Shown: piece after piece, positions 51,901 to 59,269 of the stretch | Numbering within the stretch: position 1 is the first letter of the stretch | Layout: each line of letters begins with the position of its first letter | DNA from: 66-474 sp040255405 | GTDB taxonomy: Bacteria > Pseudomonadota > Gammaproteobacteria > Xanthomonadales > Rhodanobacteraceae | NCBI GenBank assembly: GCA_040255405.1 | Contig: JBDZUX010000011.1 | Location: 1-64,000 of the forward strand | Direction of reading: 5' to 3' | Length of the DNA: 64,000 nt | Notes under the pieces: model-generated | The model's database searches: none | Told to the model about the DNA's origin: nothing | What the model saw: the letters and a program-made list of their open reading frames with translations, nothing else | Made by a program: the position numbers and the translations under genes

Positions 51901-52064
51901 GCAGTGAACGATTGCTGCGGCAAAAGATCGTCGAGTTCCTGATGGTGCACGATCCGGCGTCGGCGAATCCGCCTGTCGAGGTGGTCGCGTTGTCTCAAAG
52001 GAAGGCCGTGATCGCGCCCGCCGTGACCAACCCGGAGGCCGTAGCCGTTGAAGGTGGATCATGA
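48897..52064 (+). CDS. Sulfotransferase / coiled-coil / glycosyltransferase fusion protein
   Basis: A 1055-residue multidomain protein. Residues 1-260: sulfotransferase fold with a PAPS-binding loop GMHRSGTS (14-21) and a 3'-phosphate loop VVRHPAAVADS (137-147). Residues about 285-415: long coiled coil with repeated AKD..IA and RDLQI-type heptads. Residues about 510-770: CgeB-like GT-B domain (HVPLGYVPDY, DVLFYGDIHNDRR, ETTRLWECVSLDKLVV). Residues about 805-1010: GT25-like domain with ICEDDVEFRPGF. The head-coil-catalytic layout recalls WbdD, whose coil measures glycan length. It follows wzt with an ATGA overlap. Assignments of the two transferase domains are tentative. Confidence 0.8.
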   Translation: MNANATSTAILVVGMHRSGTSAATRVLNLLGVELGGNLLDPGPGNRLGHWEHREVVAIHEALLHGLGMSWDDTRALPETWMASASADAARERIAALVAQDFPGSTLWAVKDPRLCRLLPLWIEALAEAGIDLRVLFVVRHPAAVADSLKARDGLDPAGTHLRWLEHFGEAEFATRNLRRAIVLYDDLLSDWRSAVESLAARFGLRWPGSIAGASPEIEAFLSEGERHNLAGKRDDPVGPVPSGRLYELCVACARGHGTWGAISAMVDDYRSWAPAFLGDIDRRAADTGKLAARLRNAEAAARAKDSWVAARDATIRDQEQTLYRLREDLRGRDLQIRSRNDIIRQKDVAVVAATALVRAKDAQIAALREDVAGHADEIGRLAREASLLHERIAAQDAEIAARGEVIEAIQATVSWRITGPLRVVRRLGLRAAEIRALSWASRSAGLARGIARTFWNLARSAEARARWSRTRVLGARAGWRYALACVQEEARSPQPATHSTTFDVHAYAGRQAVILTSRHCEFVAVSIQRALQRIDVDSRIIFGMPEGGYEDLPHFVVCPQMFEQLPRLYVAFQMEQSVSARWFDAGYMGRLQRSFAVLDYSIANIDALAASGLPRTQLFHVPLGYVPDYRDAGVAETSRYDVLFYGDIHNDRRRRFLEALEKVCRVKVIHDLFGEDLHAEIAAAKLIVNIHYYEDALLETTRLWECVSLDKLVVSERAVNMEENGDLEPLVDFVDPGDLAGMAARVRYWLEDGRARLQRIKTNRKLARQLPNRFEASFYRFLLAFDNITFFQFWKLAGSRMRLPGDKLCLTLPEYAPRLRSFDQDNRYGFAPFIGLRHREPWVGCGMSYKLMAMLARKQRFQQITICEDDVEFRPGFERDFQTVLRELAASKDPWHVFSGLLADLHADAAISSVREFHGRKLVRTDRLISMVFNVYHSSVFGRMILWDEGDRDVATNPIDRYLERGKLAVVTAWPFLVGHKSHLRSTLWNVDNEEMAPMIRRSERLLRQKIVEFLMVHDPASANPPVEVVALSQRKAVIAPAVTNPEAVAVEGGS

Positions 52065-52201
52065 ACCCGCTCGGGAGCGACTTGCCGGCCCTCGACCACG
52101 ACGGTTTTCGGGCGGGCTCGACTTCGCCCGTACGGCGTTGATCCGCGACCACCGGGACAGGCTTTCCGGCGCCAGGGTGCACTCGGCAGAAGGGCGTGCA
52201 G

Positions 52202-54208
52202 ATGCGAGTCGAGCAGGATTTCTCTGGGCTGGACCGGATCGTTTCCGCATTCGTATTGGTGTTCGCGATCTGGACGGTCTATGTCCATCTGATCACCGCG
52301 AGCCACGCGAGTTTGATCACCCTGCTCCAGTGGTTGCCGCTGGTGGCACTGGTCGCGATGGCCGCGACGATTGCATGGTTCCGGATGCCACAACCGGCAC
52401 GACTGTCCGCGCCCGTCGCGAACGGGGGCTGGCCCGTTGGCGGTGCGGTTGCGGGCCCGGCCGGGCACCAGTCCGGTATCCGGTTTGGGCCTGCTGCCGT
52501 ATTGGCACTGGCGATCCTGTGGACGGGGCTGCTCTCGGCTGGCATGCCTTATCCGCTGTTCTGGTGGATCGCGTTGCTGGTTTCCTTCGGCGTGTGGCTG
52601 CGGACGCTGAAGGCCGCTCCGATCGCGATGAGCGAACCGGGACTCCGCAGCCCGCCGGCAGCGTGGATTGTTTGCTCGGTCGCGGCCGCCGCGGTCTGCG
52701 TCACCCTCTTCGCGAGCCGGCCGGACGGCGACGATGCCTTTTATCGCAGCATCTCGGCGACGCTGCTGCGGTTCCCGCATCAGCCGGTGCTTCTGCACGA
52801 CACGTTGTATCGGCTTCCGGACGCCCCGATCCTGCTGCAGTTCTATCGGCTCGGCAGCTACGACGTTCTGGTCGCGACGCTGGCCCGGATCACCGGCGCC
52901 GATCACCTGACCGTTGCATACCTGATCCTGCCGTCCGCGTTCGCCGCATTCTGCGTGTTGGCGTGGGCCTACCTGTTGCGGCGGATCGTGCCCGCGCGCT
53001 GGCCGTCGGTACTGCTCATCCTGTTCCTCTGCGTATTGGCGCTTGGTGAAGCGCACCGGGCCTACGGCAATTTCGCGTTCGTCCGGATATTCCAGGGCAA
53101 GGCGATCCTGGCCACCGGCATGGTTCCCGTCATCGCGGGCTCCGCGTTGCTGTTTGCCCGCCACGGCGGACTGCGTCGCTGGCTGTTGTTGTTCGCCGCA
53201 CAGATCGCGGCGCTCGGCGTCAGCGCGAGCGCACTGTTCGTGGCACCTGCAGCGGCGGCGCTGGGCCTGGCCGGCGGCTGGTCGGCAAACGCGTCGAGCA
53301 CCCGGCGCTTTGCGGCGGGCATGCTGGCATCGATCTACGTGTTCGGCGCGGGTTGGGCGATCGCTTCGGTCACCCACGGTGGCCAGGCGCTCGTCAGTTC
53401 CAGCCCGATGCCTGCCATTCCGCAGATACTCGACGACACGTGGGGCTGGTGGAGTACGCGGCTGCTGCTGGTGGCGTTGCTCGCCGCCTGGGCGTTCGTG
53501 CGCGACCCGGTGCGCGCGCGTTATTTTTCCGCCGGCGCGTTCTTCCTCTTGCTTGCTGTGCTCAATCCCTACACGGTCCGCGTGGTGGCGGATCATTTCG
53601 TCGGTGTCTATACCTACTGGCGATTGACCTGGGCGTTGCCGCTGCCGTTGTTCCTGGCCGTGTTGCTGCACGGATTGATCCAACGCGTGTTGCGCATGCG
53701 GCCCCGTGTGCTGGCGGCGGGCGCCTGCGTGGCATTGGCCGTTTTCGCAGTCGCATTCGGCTGGTGCTTCGGGACGTTGCGCAGCGCGAACACCGTGACG
53801 CTTGGCCTGCCGGGCCCCAAGGTCAGTCCCGTCGAATACCAGGTGGCCGCGCGCATCGCCAAAGACGTGCCCGAACAAGGTGTCGTGCTCGCCCCGGAAC
53901 AAGTGTCCGTCTGGTTGCCGACCTTCATCGTCCATCCGGAGCTGTTGGGCGTCCGGACGCTTTACCTGGGCCGGGCGTTCTCGCCACAAGACGCGGCGCG
54001 ACGCAGTTTGCTGATGCAATATGTGGCGGGCCTGGACCGGCCGCCGGATTCCGCGGCATGGTTTGCCGACGCATTGCGGAGTTATGGGCTGACCGCGGTC
54101 GTGATCGTGCATTCGGCGCCCTGGCGCCGGGAAATGGAAAGCGTGCTGGAACGCCAGGGCTGGCGCCCGCTTTCATCCGGCGCCTACGACGTCTGGATTC
54201 ACGTTTGA
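52202..54208 (+). CDS. Large polytopic membrane protein of the glycan operon
   Basis: Inner-membrane protein of 668 residues with about 12-14 hydrophobic segments and a C-terminal periplasmic-like domain (about 545-668) ending in a short hydrophobic strand. The loop after the fifth helix contains RPDGDDAFYRSISATLL, reminiscent of the acidic first loop of GT-C-type or DUF6077-like proteins, so a membrane glycosyltransferase or glycan-modifying enzyme is possible. The ATG at 52202 has AGAAGGG seven bases upstream; GTG 52196 is an alternative. The 137-base gap before it holds no gene. Confidence 0.75.
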   Translation: MRVEQDFSGLDRIVSAFVLVFAIWTVYVHLITASHASLITLLQWLPLVALVAMAATIAWFRMPQPARLSAPVANGGWPVGGAVAGPAGHQSGIRFGPAAVLALAILWTGLLSAGMPYPLFWWIALLVSFGVWLRTLKAAPIAMSEPGLRSPPAAWIVCSVAAAAVCVTLFASRPDGDDAFYRSISATLLRFPHQPVLLHDTLYRLPDAPILLQFYRLGSYDVLVATLARITGADHLTVAYLILPSAFAAFCVLAWAYLLRRIVPARWPSVLLILFLCVLALGEAHRAYGNFAFVRIFQGKAILATGMVPVIAGSALLFARHGGLRRWLLLFAAQIAALGVSASALFVAPAAAALGLAGGWSANASSTRRFAAGMLASIYVFGAGWAIASVTHGGQALVSSSPMPAIPQILDDTWGWWSTRLLLVALLAAWAFVRDPVRARYFSAGAFFLLLAVLNPYTVRVVADHFVGVYTYWRLTWALPLPLFLAVLLHGLIQRVLRMRPRVLAAGACVALAVFAVAFGWCFGTLRSANTVTLGLPGPKVSPVEYQVAARIAKDVPEQGVVLAPEQVSVWLPTFIVHPELLGVRTLYLGRAFSPQDAARRSLLMQYVAGLDRPPDSAAWFADALRSYGLTAVVIVHSAPWRREMESVLERQGWRPLSSGAYDVWIHV

Positions 54209-54311
54209 CGATCGCCGGACGACCATCGGGTCGCGGTGGCGGAGGGGCTGCCCTCGTGCGGATCGACGGATGGAAAGCCAGCGGAGGGGGTCAGGGGCGA
54301 GCGCACACCCG

Positions 54312-55268
54312 CTACCGCAATGACCACGCCGCGCGCTTTCGCTTCCACCCTGCCGCCCGTGCCGCGCAGCCGGCCGCCACCCGCCAGAGCGCCTGGTTGA
54401 AGAGTCCGGTGTGCAACGCGCGGACGAGCGTCGAGAAAGCGGCACGGTGCGATCCTTCCCGGGACTGGACTCGCGCCTGCTCGGCCAGTTGCACGACGCG
54501 CTGGCGCTGGCAGAGTGCGCGTATTCTGCGGTCGGTTGCCGCGGCCGCCGCCTTGCGGAACACCCGCTCGCCATCGACGTAGAGATCCAAGGGGTGCAGC
54601 TGCGCGGTGGTTCGTCCGGCGTGTTCGCGAACCAGCGCCAGGTTTTCGGGCAGCGCGCAGACTTCGCTGCGTGCGGCGAGACGCAGCATGAAATCGAAAT
54701 CGGACCGGATCGGAATTGAATCGTCGAATCCCCCGATCTCTTCGATCAGTGACCGTTGCACGAGTATCGTCACGATCGACGCCGCCACGTCGAACCTGAG
54801 CATGGATTCGAGGATGTGCCCGGAAACCGGCCGGTGCAGAAGCTTCGATCTTCCCGGCAGCGGTTTCTCGTCTGCGTCGATGATCGAATACCCCGTGTAG
54901 CTCCACCGGCAACCAGGGTGGGTCGCCAGTCGATGCAGTTGCAATGCCAGTTTTTCGGGCAGCCACAAGTCGTCCGAATCGAGGAACGCCACCCACTCGC
55001 CGCGCGCGTGCCGAAGCCCCGCACTGCGGGCCGAAGTGAGGTCGCCCCGGTGGTCGAGCCGGATCAGCCGCACACGGGAATCCGCGATCGTCTCGACGCA
55101 ATCGTGCGTGCCGTCGGTCGAGCCGTCGTCCACGACCACGAGTTCGAAGTCGCGATGAGTCTGCGCCAGGACCGAGGCGATCGCCTTGCACAGCAACGGC
55201 AGGCGGTTCCAGGTCGGAAGGATGATGGAAACCCCGGGCGTCATCACGGCATCGCGCGGCCCGGTCAT
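54312..55268 (-). CDS. Family 2 glycosyltransferase
   Basis: GT-A glycosyltransferase of 318 residues: VSIILPTWNRLPLL, VVDDGSTDGT, the metal-binding FLDSDDLWLPEKL (DxD) and GGFDDSIPIRSDFDFMLR are all standard GT2 motifs. The C-terminal 90 residues are basic and helical. It is third in a minus-strand trio with the nucleotidyltransferase and radical SAM genes (ATGA overlap with the former). It converges with the large membrane-protein gene. Confidence 0.92.
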   Translation of the reverse strand: MTGPRDAVMTPGVSIILPTWNRLPLLCKAIASVLAQTHRDFELVVVDDGSTDGTHDCVETIADSRVRLIRLDHRGDLTSARSAGLRHARGEWVAFLDSDDLWLPEKLALQLHRLATHPGCRWSYTGYSIIDADEKPLPGRSKLLHRPVSGHILESMLRFDVAASIVTILVQRSLIEEIGGFDDSIPIRSDFDFMLRLAARSEVCALPENLALVREHAGRTTAQLHPLDLYVDGERVFRKAAAAATDRRIRALCQRQRVVQLAEQARVQSREGSHRAAFSTLVRALHTGLFNQALWRVAAGCAARAAGWKRKRAAWSLR

Positions 55269-56554
55269 GATGTCATCAATCGTTTGGTGACGGATGTCGC
55301 GGGTCCGGCAACATCCACCGCATCCGGATTTTCGTCCGTCGCCACGTCCGCCAGCGCCATGCGCACGACGTGCATCATGTCCATCCGCGGTACCTTTCGG
55401 ATCAACCAGGTGAAGATTCGCCTTCTTTGCGTGGCCGTGACCCAGCCGCCGTCATGAAGCCACAGTTGCGTGCGCGTCATGTCTGCGCGTTCGCGCCTCT
55501 TTTCGGCGGAAGGATGGATGCGGCCGGCGATGAAGCGTGCCGCATCGCGCACGTCTCGCGACCACTCGAGACCCGGAAACGCGTGCAGCCAGAATTCGGA
55601 ACACGAAGTCTTCGTGAGTGTCTGGTGGCGGGAAACCATCCGCAGCAGCGGTGGGCAATCGAGGGCAAGCGTGATCAGGACGGCTTCCGGGATGGCGCCC
55701 GGGTAATAAGTTGCGGTCAGTTGCAGCGGTGGCCATGCCCACCAGCATGCGCCGCCCTGCCACAGGAACACCCATTCCTCCGGTTGCATGCTGCGCGCCA
55801 GCAGCGCGATGTCGTGCAAGTGCATCAGCCGCAGGCTGCGCCCGCAGATATTGCCTGCCGCGTGCAGCAGCAGATGGGCGAGCAGGGCACTGCGTGACGG
55901 GTAGGGATTCAAACCGGGTTCGGGATCGCGGGCGCGGACGCGTTCGGTGATGTCGACGACGGATATCGGCAGGCATTCGCGGATGCGGGTGTGCAATTCG
56001 ATGTTGACGGGCGTGTCGCGATGTTCGCCCAGCACGGCGGGAGGCGTTCCGTTCGCCGGCTTGAATACCCGATGCCGCCAATGCTCGAATGACGTCACGT
56101 AGCCGATCTCATCCATCAGTCTGCTGGCCGGATCGACATCGTCGGCATCGACCAGCAGGTCGATGTCGGCCATCGGCCTGTCGCCTGGCGCGTAAACGCC
56201 GAGCGCGTGCAACGCGGCGCCTTTCAGCGGCGTGATTGCCAGCCCGGCAGCACGCGCCCGCATATCCATGTGCGCAAGCAGCGCCGCGATCCTGGCGTGG
56301 CGGATCGCGACGTGTTTGTGCTGGTCTTCCAGGAATCGCCGCCAGCGGGGGTGGGTCCAGCGCGAACATTTCCACAACAGCGGTGACACGCCGTGCGCGG
56401 CCGCGGCGGCTGTCGCAAGCCGCCATTCGAGTTCATCCCACTCCGGTGTCGTGCTGCCGGGGCATGCCAGCTCCGCGGCAAGCGCTTCGGTCGTGCGATG
56501 CAGGCCCGCTCTAATGGTTTTGAGTGGCGGCAACACGGCGCAGCGGCTCGACAT
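55265..56554 (-). CDS. Nucleotidyltransferase-family protein (NTP_transf_5 type)
   Basis: Protein of 429 residues with the catalytic acidic pair MADIDLLVD (D130, D132) preceded by PLKGAALH (K111), the signature of the NTP_transf_5 family. The large C-terminal part is helical. Relatives occur beside HprK-like kinases and ABC exporters in exosortase-polysaccharide and lasso-peptide clusters. The start is uncertain: ATG 56554 lies inside the 3' end of the radical SAM gene (44-base overlap); GTG 56560 is also possible. It overlaps the GT2 gene by ATGA. Confidence 0.8.
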   Translation of the reverse strand: MSSRCAVLPPLKTIRAGLHRTTEALAAELACPGSTTPEWDELEWRLATAAAAAHGVSPLLWKCSRWTHPRWRRFLEDQHKHVAIRHARIAALLAHMDMRARAAGLAITPLKGAALHALGVYAPGDRPMADIDLLVDADDVDPASRLMDEIGYVTSFEHWRHRVFKPANGTPPAVLGEHRDTPVNIELHTRIRECLPISVVDITERVRARDPEPGLNPYPSRSALLAHLLLHAAGNICGRSLRLMHLHDIALLARSMQPEEWVFLWQGGACWWAWPPLQLTATYYPGAIPEAVLITLALDCPPLLRMVSRHQTLTKTSCSEFWLHAFPGLEWSRDVRDAARFIAGRIHPSAEKRRERADMTRTQLWLHDGGWVTATQRRRIFTWLIRKVPRMDMMHVVRMALADVATDENPDAVDVAGPATSVTKRLMTS

Positions 56555-58028
56555 GCCCACGATCTTGCACCGGCGCCGGCACCGGCGTCGCGTCGTGGTT
56601 TCGATGGAGGTGTTCGCTCGCGATCAGTGCATCCCATCGCGCCTCGAGCGCGGCAAATTCCGGCTCGAGTGATTCGGATGAGCCAGCGTCGCGCGATTGC
56701 CGAAGCGTGACCTGCTCGTGCAGCAAGTCACGGAAGCACCGGTAGAACGTGGAGTCGTAGGTGCCCCGGAACATCATGGCCAGATCGCCGCTGTCGCGCC
56801 AATGGGTCTTGCCGCCAAGCTGGGTCTTCACCTGCTCGAAGAACGGCGTGCCCGGAAGCGGGTACGAGACACTGACGCCGATGTCGTCGGGTGCCGCGAG
56901 CATGACCAGTTCGCGGGTCGCGAGCAGGTCGGACAGTTGTTCACCGAGGTAGCCGAGCTGGATGAAAAAGCCGACGCGGATTCCGTGCGTGCCAAGCCGC
57001 TTGCGTGCCTCGATCAGCCTGGTGACCCGCGTGCCCTTGGTCATCCAGTCGAGTACACGCTGGCTGCCGCTCTCGGCGCCGATCCAGGCCTCCACGCACC
57101 CGGCGCGTTCGAGTGCGGCGGCCATGGGTTCGGTCGACAGGTCTGCACGGGTCTGGATGGTGAATGGCACCACGCCGTCGTTGTCGATCAAGCGTCCGGC
57201 GAATTCGTTCACCCAGTCGCTTCGGAAGCCGAAGATGTCATCGGCAAACCAGATGTGGTCGGGGTGGAACGCGTGCTTCAGGTAACTCATTTCCGCCGCG
57301 ACTTCGCCGGCATCGCGGCGCAGGTAATGATTGCCCCAGATGGGCTTGGCGCACCAGTTGCAGTGGAACGGGCAGCCCCGCGAAGCCGTGATGTTGAGGC
57401 TGAAGTAACCGTGTCGTTCCAGCCACAGCGTCCGGTAGCGATCGATGTCGATCAGGTCCCAGGCTGGGAGGCCGGTGAGTTGTACGTCCGGCGGTTGCAC
57501 CCTCGGGCGGGCGGTTCGCGATTCCCCGCCGGCCAGGGTGGAAACGCCGGGTATGCCAGCCACCCAGCCTTGGGTGTCGATGTCGGGGTCGGGATCCAGT
57601 CGCTCGACCAATTGGACGAGCGCCGCGATGCCCTCGCCCATCAGGGCGACGTCGGCACCCGCGGCAAGAAAAGCTTCGGGGTGATCGGAAGCATCCGAGC
57701 CGGCGACGATCACCCGCGCACCGCGTGCGCGCGCCGACGCAATCATCCTGCAGGCGGCCTCGCGCATCCGGCCGAGGCACATCTTGGTGAGGAAATTGAA
57801 ATTGTCCTCGTAGAGGACCACGACATCCGGCTCGGCGGACGGCAGGGATCTTTCGTACGCCTCCACGCCGTCGGCGAGCATCGCGTCGAACAGCGCGACG
57901 GCATGTCCCAGCCGCCGCAGCAGCGCGGCGACCTGGATGGTCGCGAGCGGGGGGTAAGGTTTGCCGCGTTCCCACTGCTTGGGGTCGTACCGCAGAAAGT
58001 AGGAATGGGCGACCTGAATCTTCAACAT
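56511..58028 (-). CDS. B12-binding-type radical SAM protein
   Basis: Protein of 505 residues: cobalamin-binding-like N-terminal domain (1-150, with VALFDAML and VVVLYEDNF), radical SAM motif CPFHCNWC (C219, C223, C226) preceded by ITASRG, then IGAESGSQRVLDWM and GFFIQLGYLGE. It belongs to the same broad class as the enzyme at 42033 but is not a close duplicate. The ATG at 58028 has AGGGAGT upstream. It heads a minus-strand trio with the nucleotidyltransferase and GT2 genes and is divergent from the HprK-like gene. Confidence 0.87.
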   Translation of the reverse strand: MLKIQVAHSYFLRYDPKQWERGKPYPPLATIQVAALLRRLGHAVALFDAMLADGVEAYERSLPSAEPDVVVLYEDNFNFLTKMCLGRMREAACRMIASARARGARVIVAGSDASDHPEAFLAAGADVALMGEGIAALVQLVERLDPDPDIDTQGWVAGIPGVSTLAGGESRTARPRVQPPDVQLTGLPAWDLIDIDRYRTLWLERHGYFSLNITASRGCPFHCNWCAKPIWGNHYLRRDAGEVAAEMSYLKHAFHPDHIWFADDIFGFRSDWVNEFAGRLIDNDGVVPFTIQTRADLSTEPMAAALERAGCVEAWIGAESGSQRVLDWMTKGTRVTRLIEARKRLGTHGIRVGFFIQLGYLGEQLSDLLATRELVMLAAPDDIGVSVSYPLPGTPFFEQVKTQLGGKTHWRDSGDLAMMFRGTYDSTFYRCFRDLLHEQVTLRQSRDAGSSESLEPEFAALEARWDALIASEHLHRNHDATPVPAPVQDRGHVEPLRRVAATQNH

Positions 58029-58213
58029 CGGCGGGGAAACTCCCTGGTGGCGCTCGGCGGCGATCCGTGGCGCCTTCGCGAACAGCGCGTGGGAGTGAGT
58101 GCCGCAAGCCGCGCCGCAGGTTGCCGGGCCGGCTTCGGGTGACGGCCGCAGCGGACGTGCAACTTTTTCCACGTTGCCCGGCACCTACGGTGCCATCCGG
58201 AGATTGCGAACCC

Positions 58214-59269
58214 GTGCGATCAAACCTGGAGCCTTCGATCGATCGTCGCGGCGACATTCGTGGTGGTGATGGGCATGCCCGGAAGGTGTTCCCGCCGCCC
58301 GAACCCGCTTCCCCCTCCCTCAGCGCAACCAAGCGGGTTCTGGGCGGCGTTTTCCGGTTCGAGAGCAACAGCCACGCCCTGGTCGATCTGGTTGAGGCCG
58401 CCTACGGGGGCCTGCCGGCGCAGGCGTTTCCGGATGTCATTGCCGAATTCCGGGTTGCGCTGCGCTTGTCATCGCGGCACTCGAATGCCTGGGCGATCGA
58501 GCCACCTCCCCCACGGATACGGCAGGAAGGCAATCAGCTTCGCGCCGACATCGATGCGTCGAATTACGTGGTGATCGACCCCGGACGCCATTGCGCGCAG
58601 ATCGTTGCATCGGAGGACATGCTCGAACATGCCTATCACCTGCGCTGCGAATTGATCGAGTTCGCGGTTTTCATCCTGGCGGCGCGCGGGATGGGTCTGG
58701 TGCCCCTGCACGCTGCCTGCCTGGGGCGGGACGGTCGCGGACTGCTGATGCTCGGCGGCAGCGGTTCGGGCAAATCGACATTGGCGCTGCATGGCCTGTT
58801 GCGGGGACTGGAACTGCTCGCCGAGGACGCTGTCTTCGTGCATCCGGCAAACCTGTTGGCGACGGGCGTCCCGAACTATCTGCACTTGAAGGGTGACGCG
58901 CTGAACTTCATCGCGAACGATGCGATTCGTGGCCGGGTCGCGGACGCGCCGGTCATCCGCCGCCGCAGCGGCATCAGGAAATTCGAAATCGACCTCCGTC
59001 GGGGATTCGGTCAGCCGGCCACGCGTCCGTTGAGTTTGGTCGGCGCGGTGTTCGTGTCCGCCGAGCCCGGCGATCATCCCGACAGGTTGCTGACCCGGCT
59101 CGGGGCGCGCGAGGCAGACTGTCTGCTCGAAGCCGATCAGCCCTACGCCCCGAGTCAAACCGGATGGCGACGTTTCAAGCGGGGGATCATCGGCAAGGGT
59201 TGCCACCAACTGCGGCGTGGCCGCCACCCGCGCGATGCCGTCGATGCGCTCTGCCGATTGTTCGACTGA
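58214..59269 (+). CDS. HPr-kinase-like P-loop protein
   Basis: Protein of 351 residues whose C-terminal half is HprK-like: MLGGSGSGKSTLALHG (P-loop 181-189) and LLAEDAVFV as Walker B-like, after the lead LVPLHAACLGRDG. It lacks the N-terminal domain and regulatory features of true HPr kinase, and no HPr gene is nearby. HprK-like proteins accompany nucleotidyltransferases in polysaccharide (exosortase-type) and some lasso-peptide clusters, where they may phosphorylate the product. GTG 58214 with GGAG upstream is the best start. The ABC-exporter gene starts inside its 3' end. Confidence 0.8.
   Translation: MRSNLEPSIDRRGDIRGGDGHARKVFPPPEPASPSLSATKRVLGGVFRFESNSHALVDLVEAAYGGLPAQAFPDVIAEFRVALRLSSRHSNAWAIEPPPPRIRQEGNQLRADIDASNYVVIDPGRHCAQIVASEDMLEHAYHLRCELIEFAVFILAARGMGLVPLHAACLGRDGRGLLMLGGSGSGKSTLALHGLLRGLELLAEDAVFVHPANLLATGVPNYLHLKGDALNFIANDAIRGRVADAPVIRRRSGIRKFEIDLRRGFGQPATRPLSLVGAVFVSAEPGDHPDRLLTRLGAREADCLLEADQPYAPSQTGWRRFKRGIIGKGCHQLRRGRHPRDAVDALCRLFD

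Noticed and set aside
51995..54112. A 705-codon minus-strand frame opposite the large membrane protein
   Set aside because: Composition (Arg/Gln/Gly runs) is that of an antisense shadow, while the plus strand encodes regular membrane helices.
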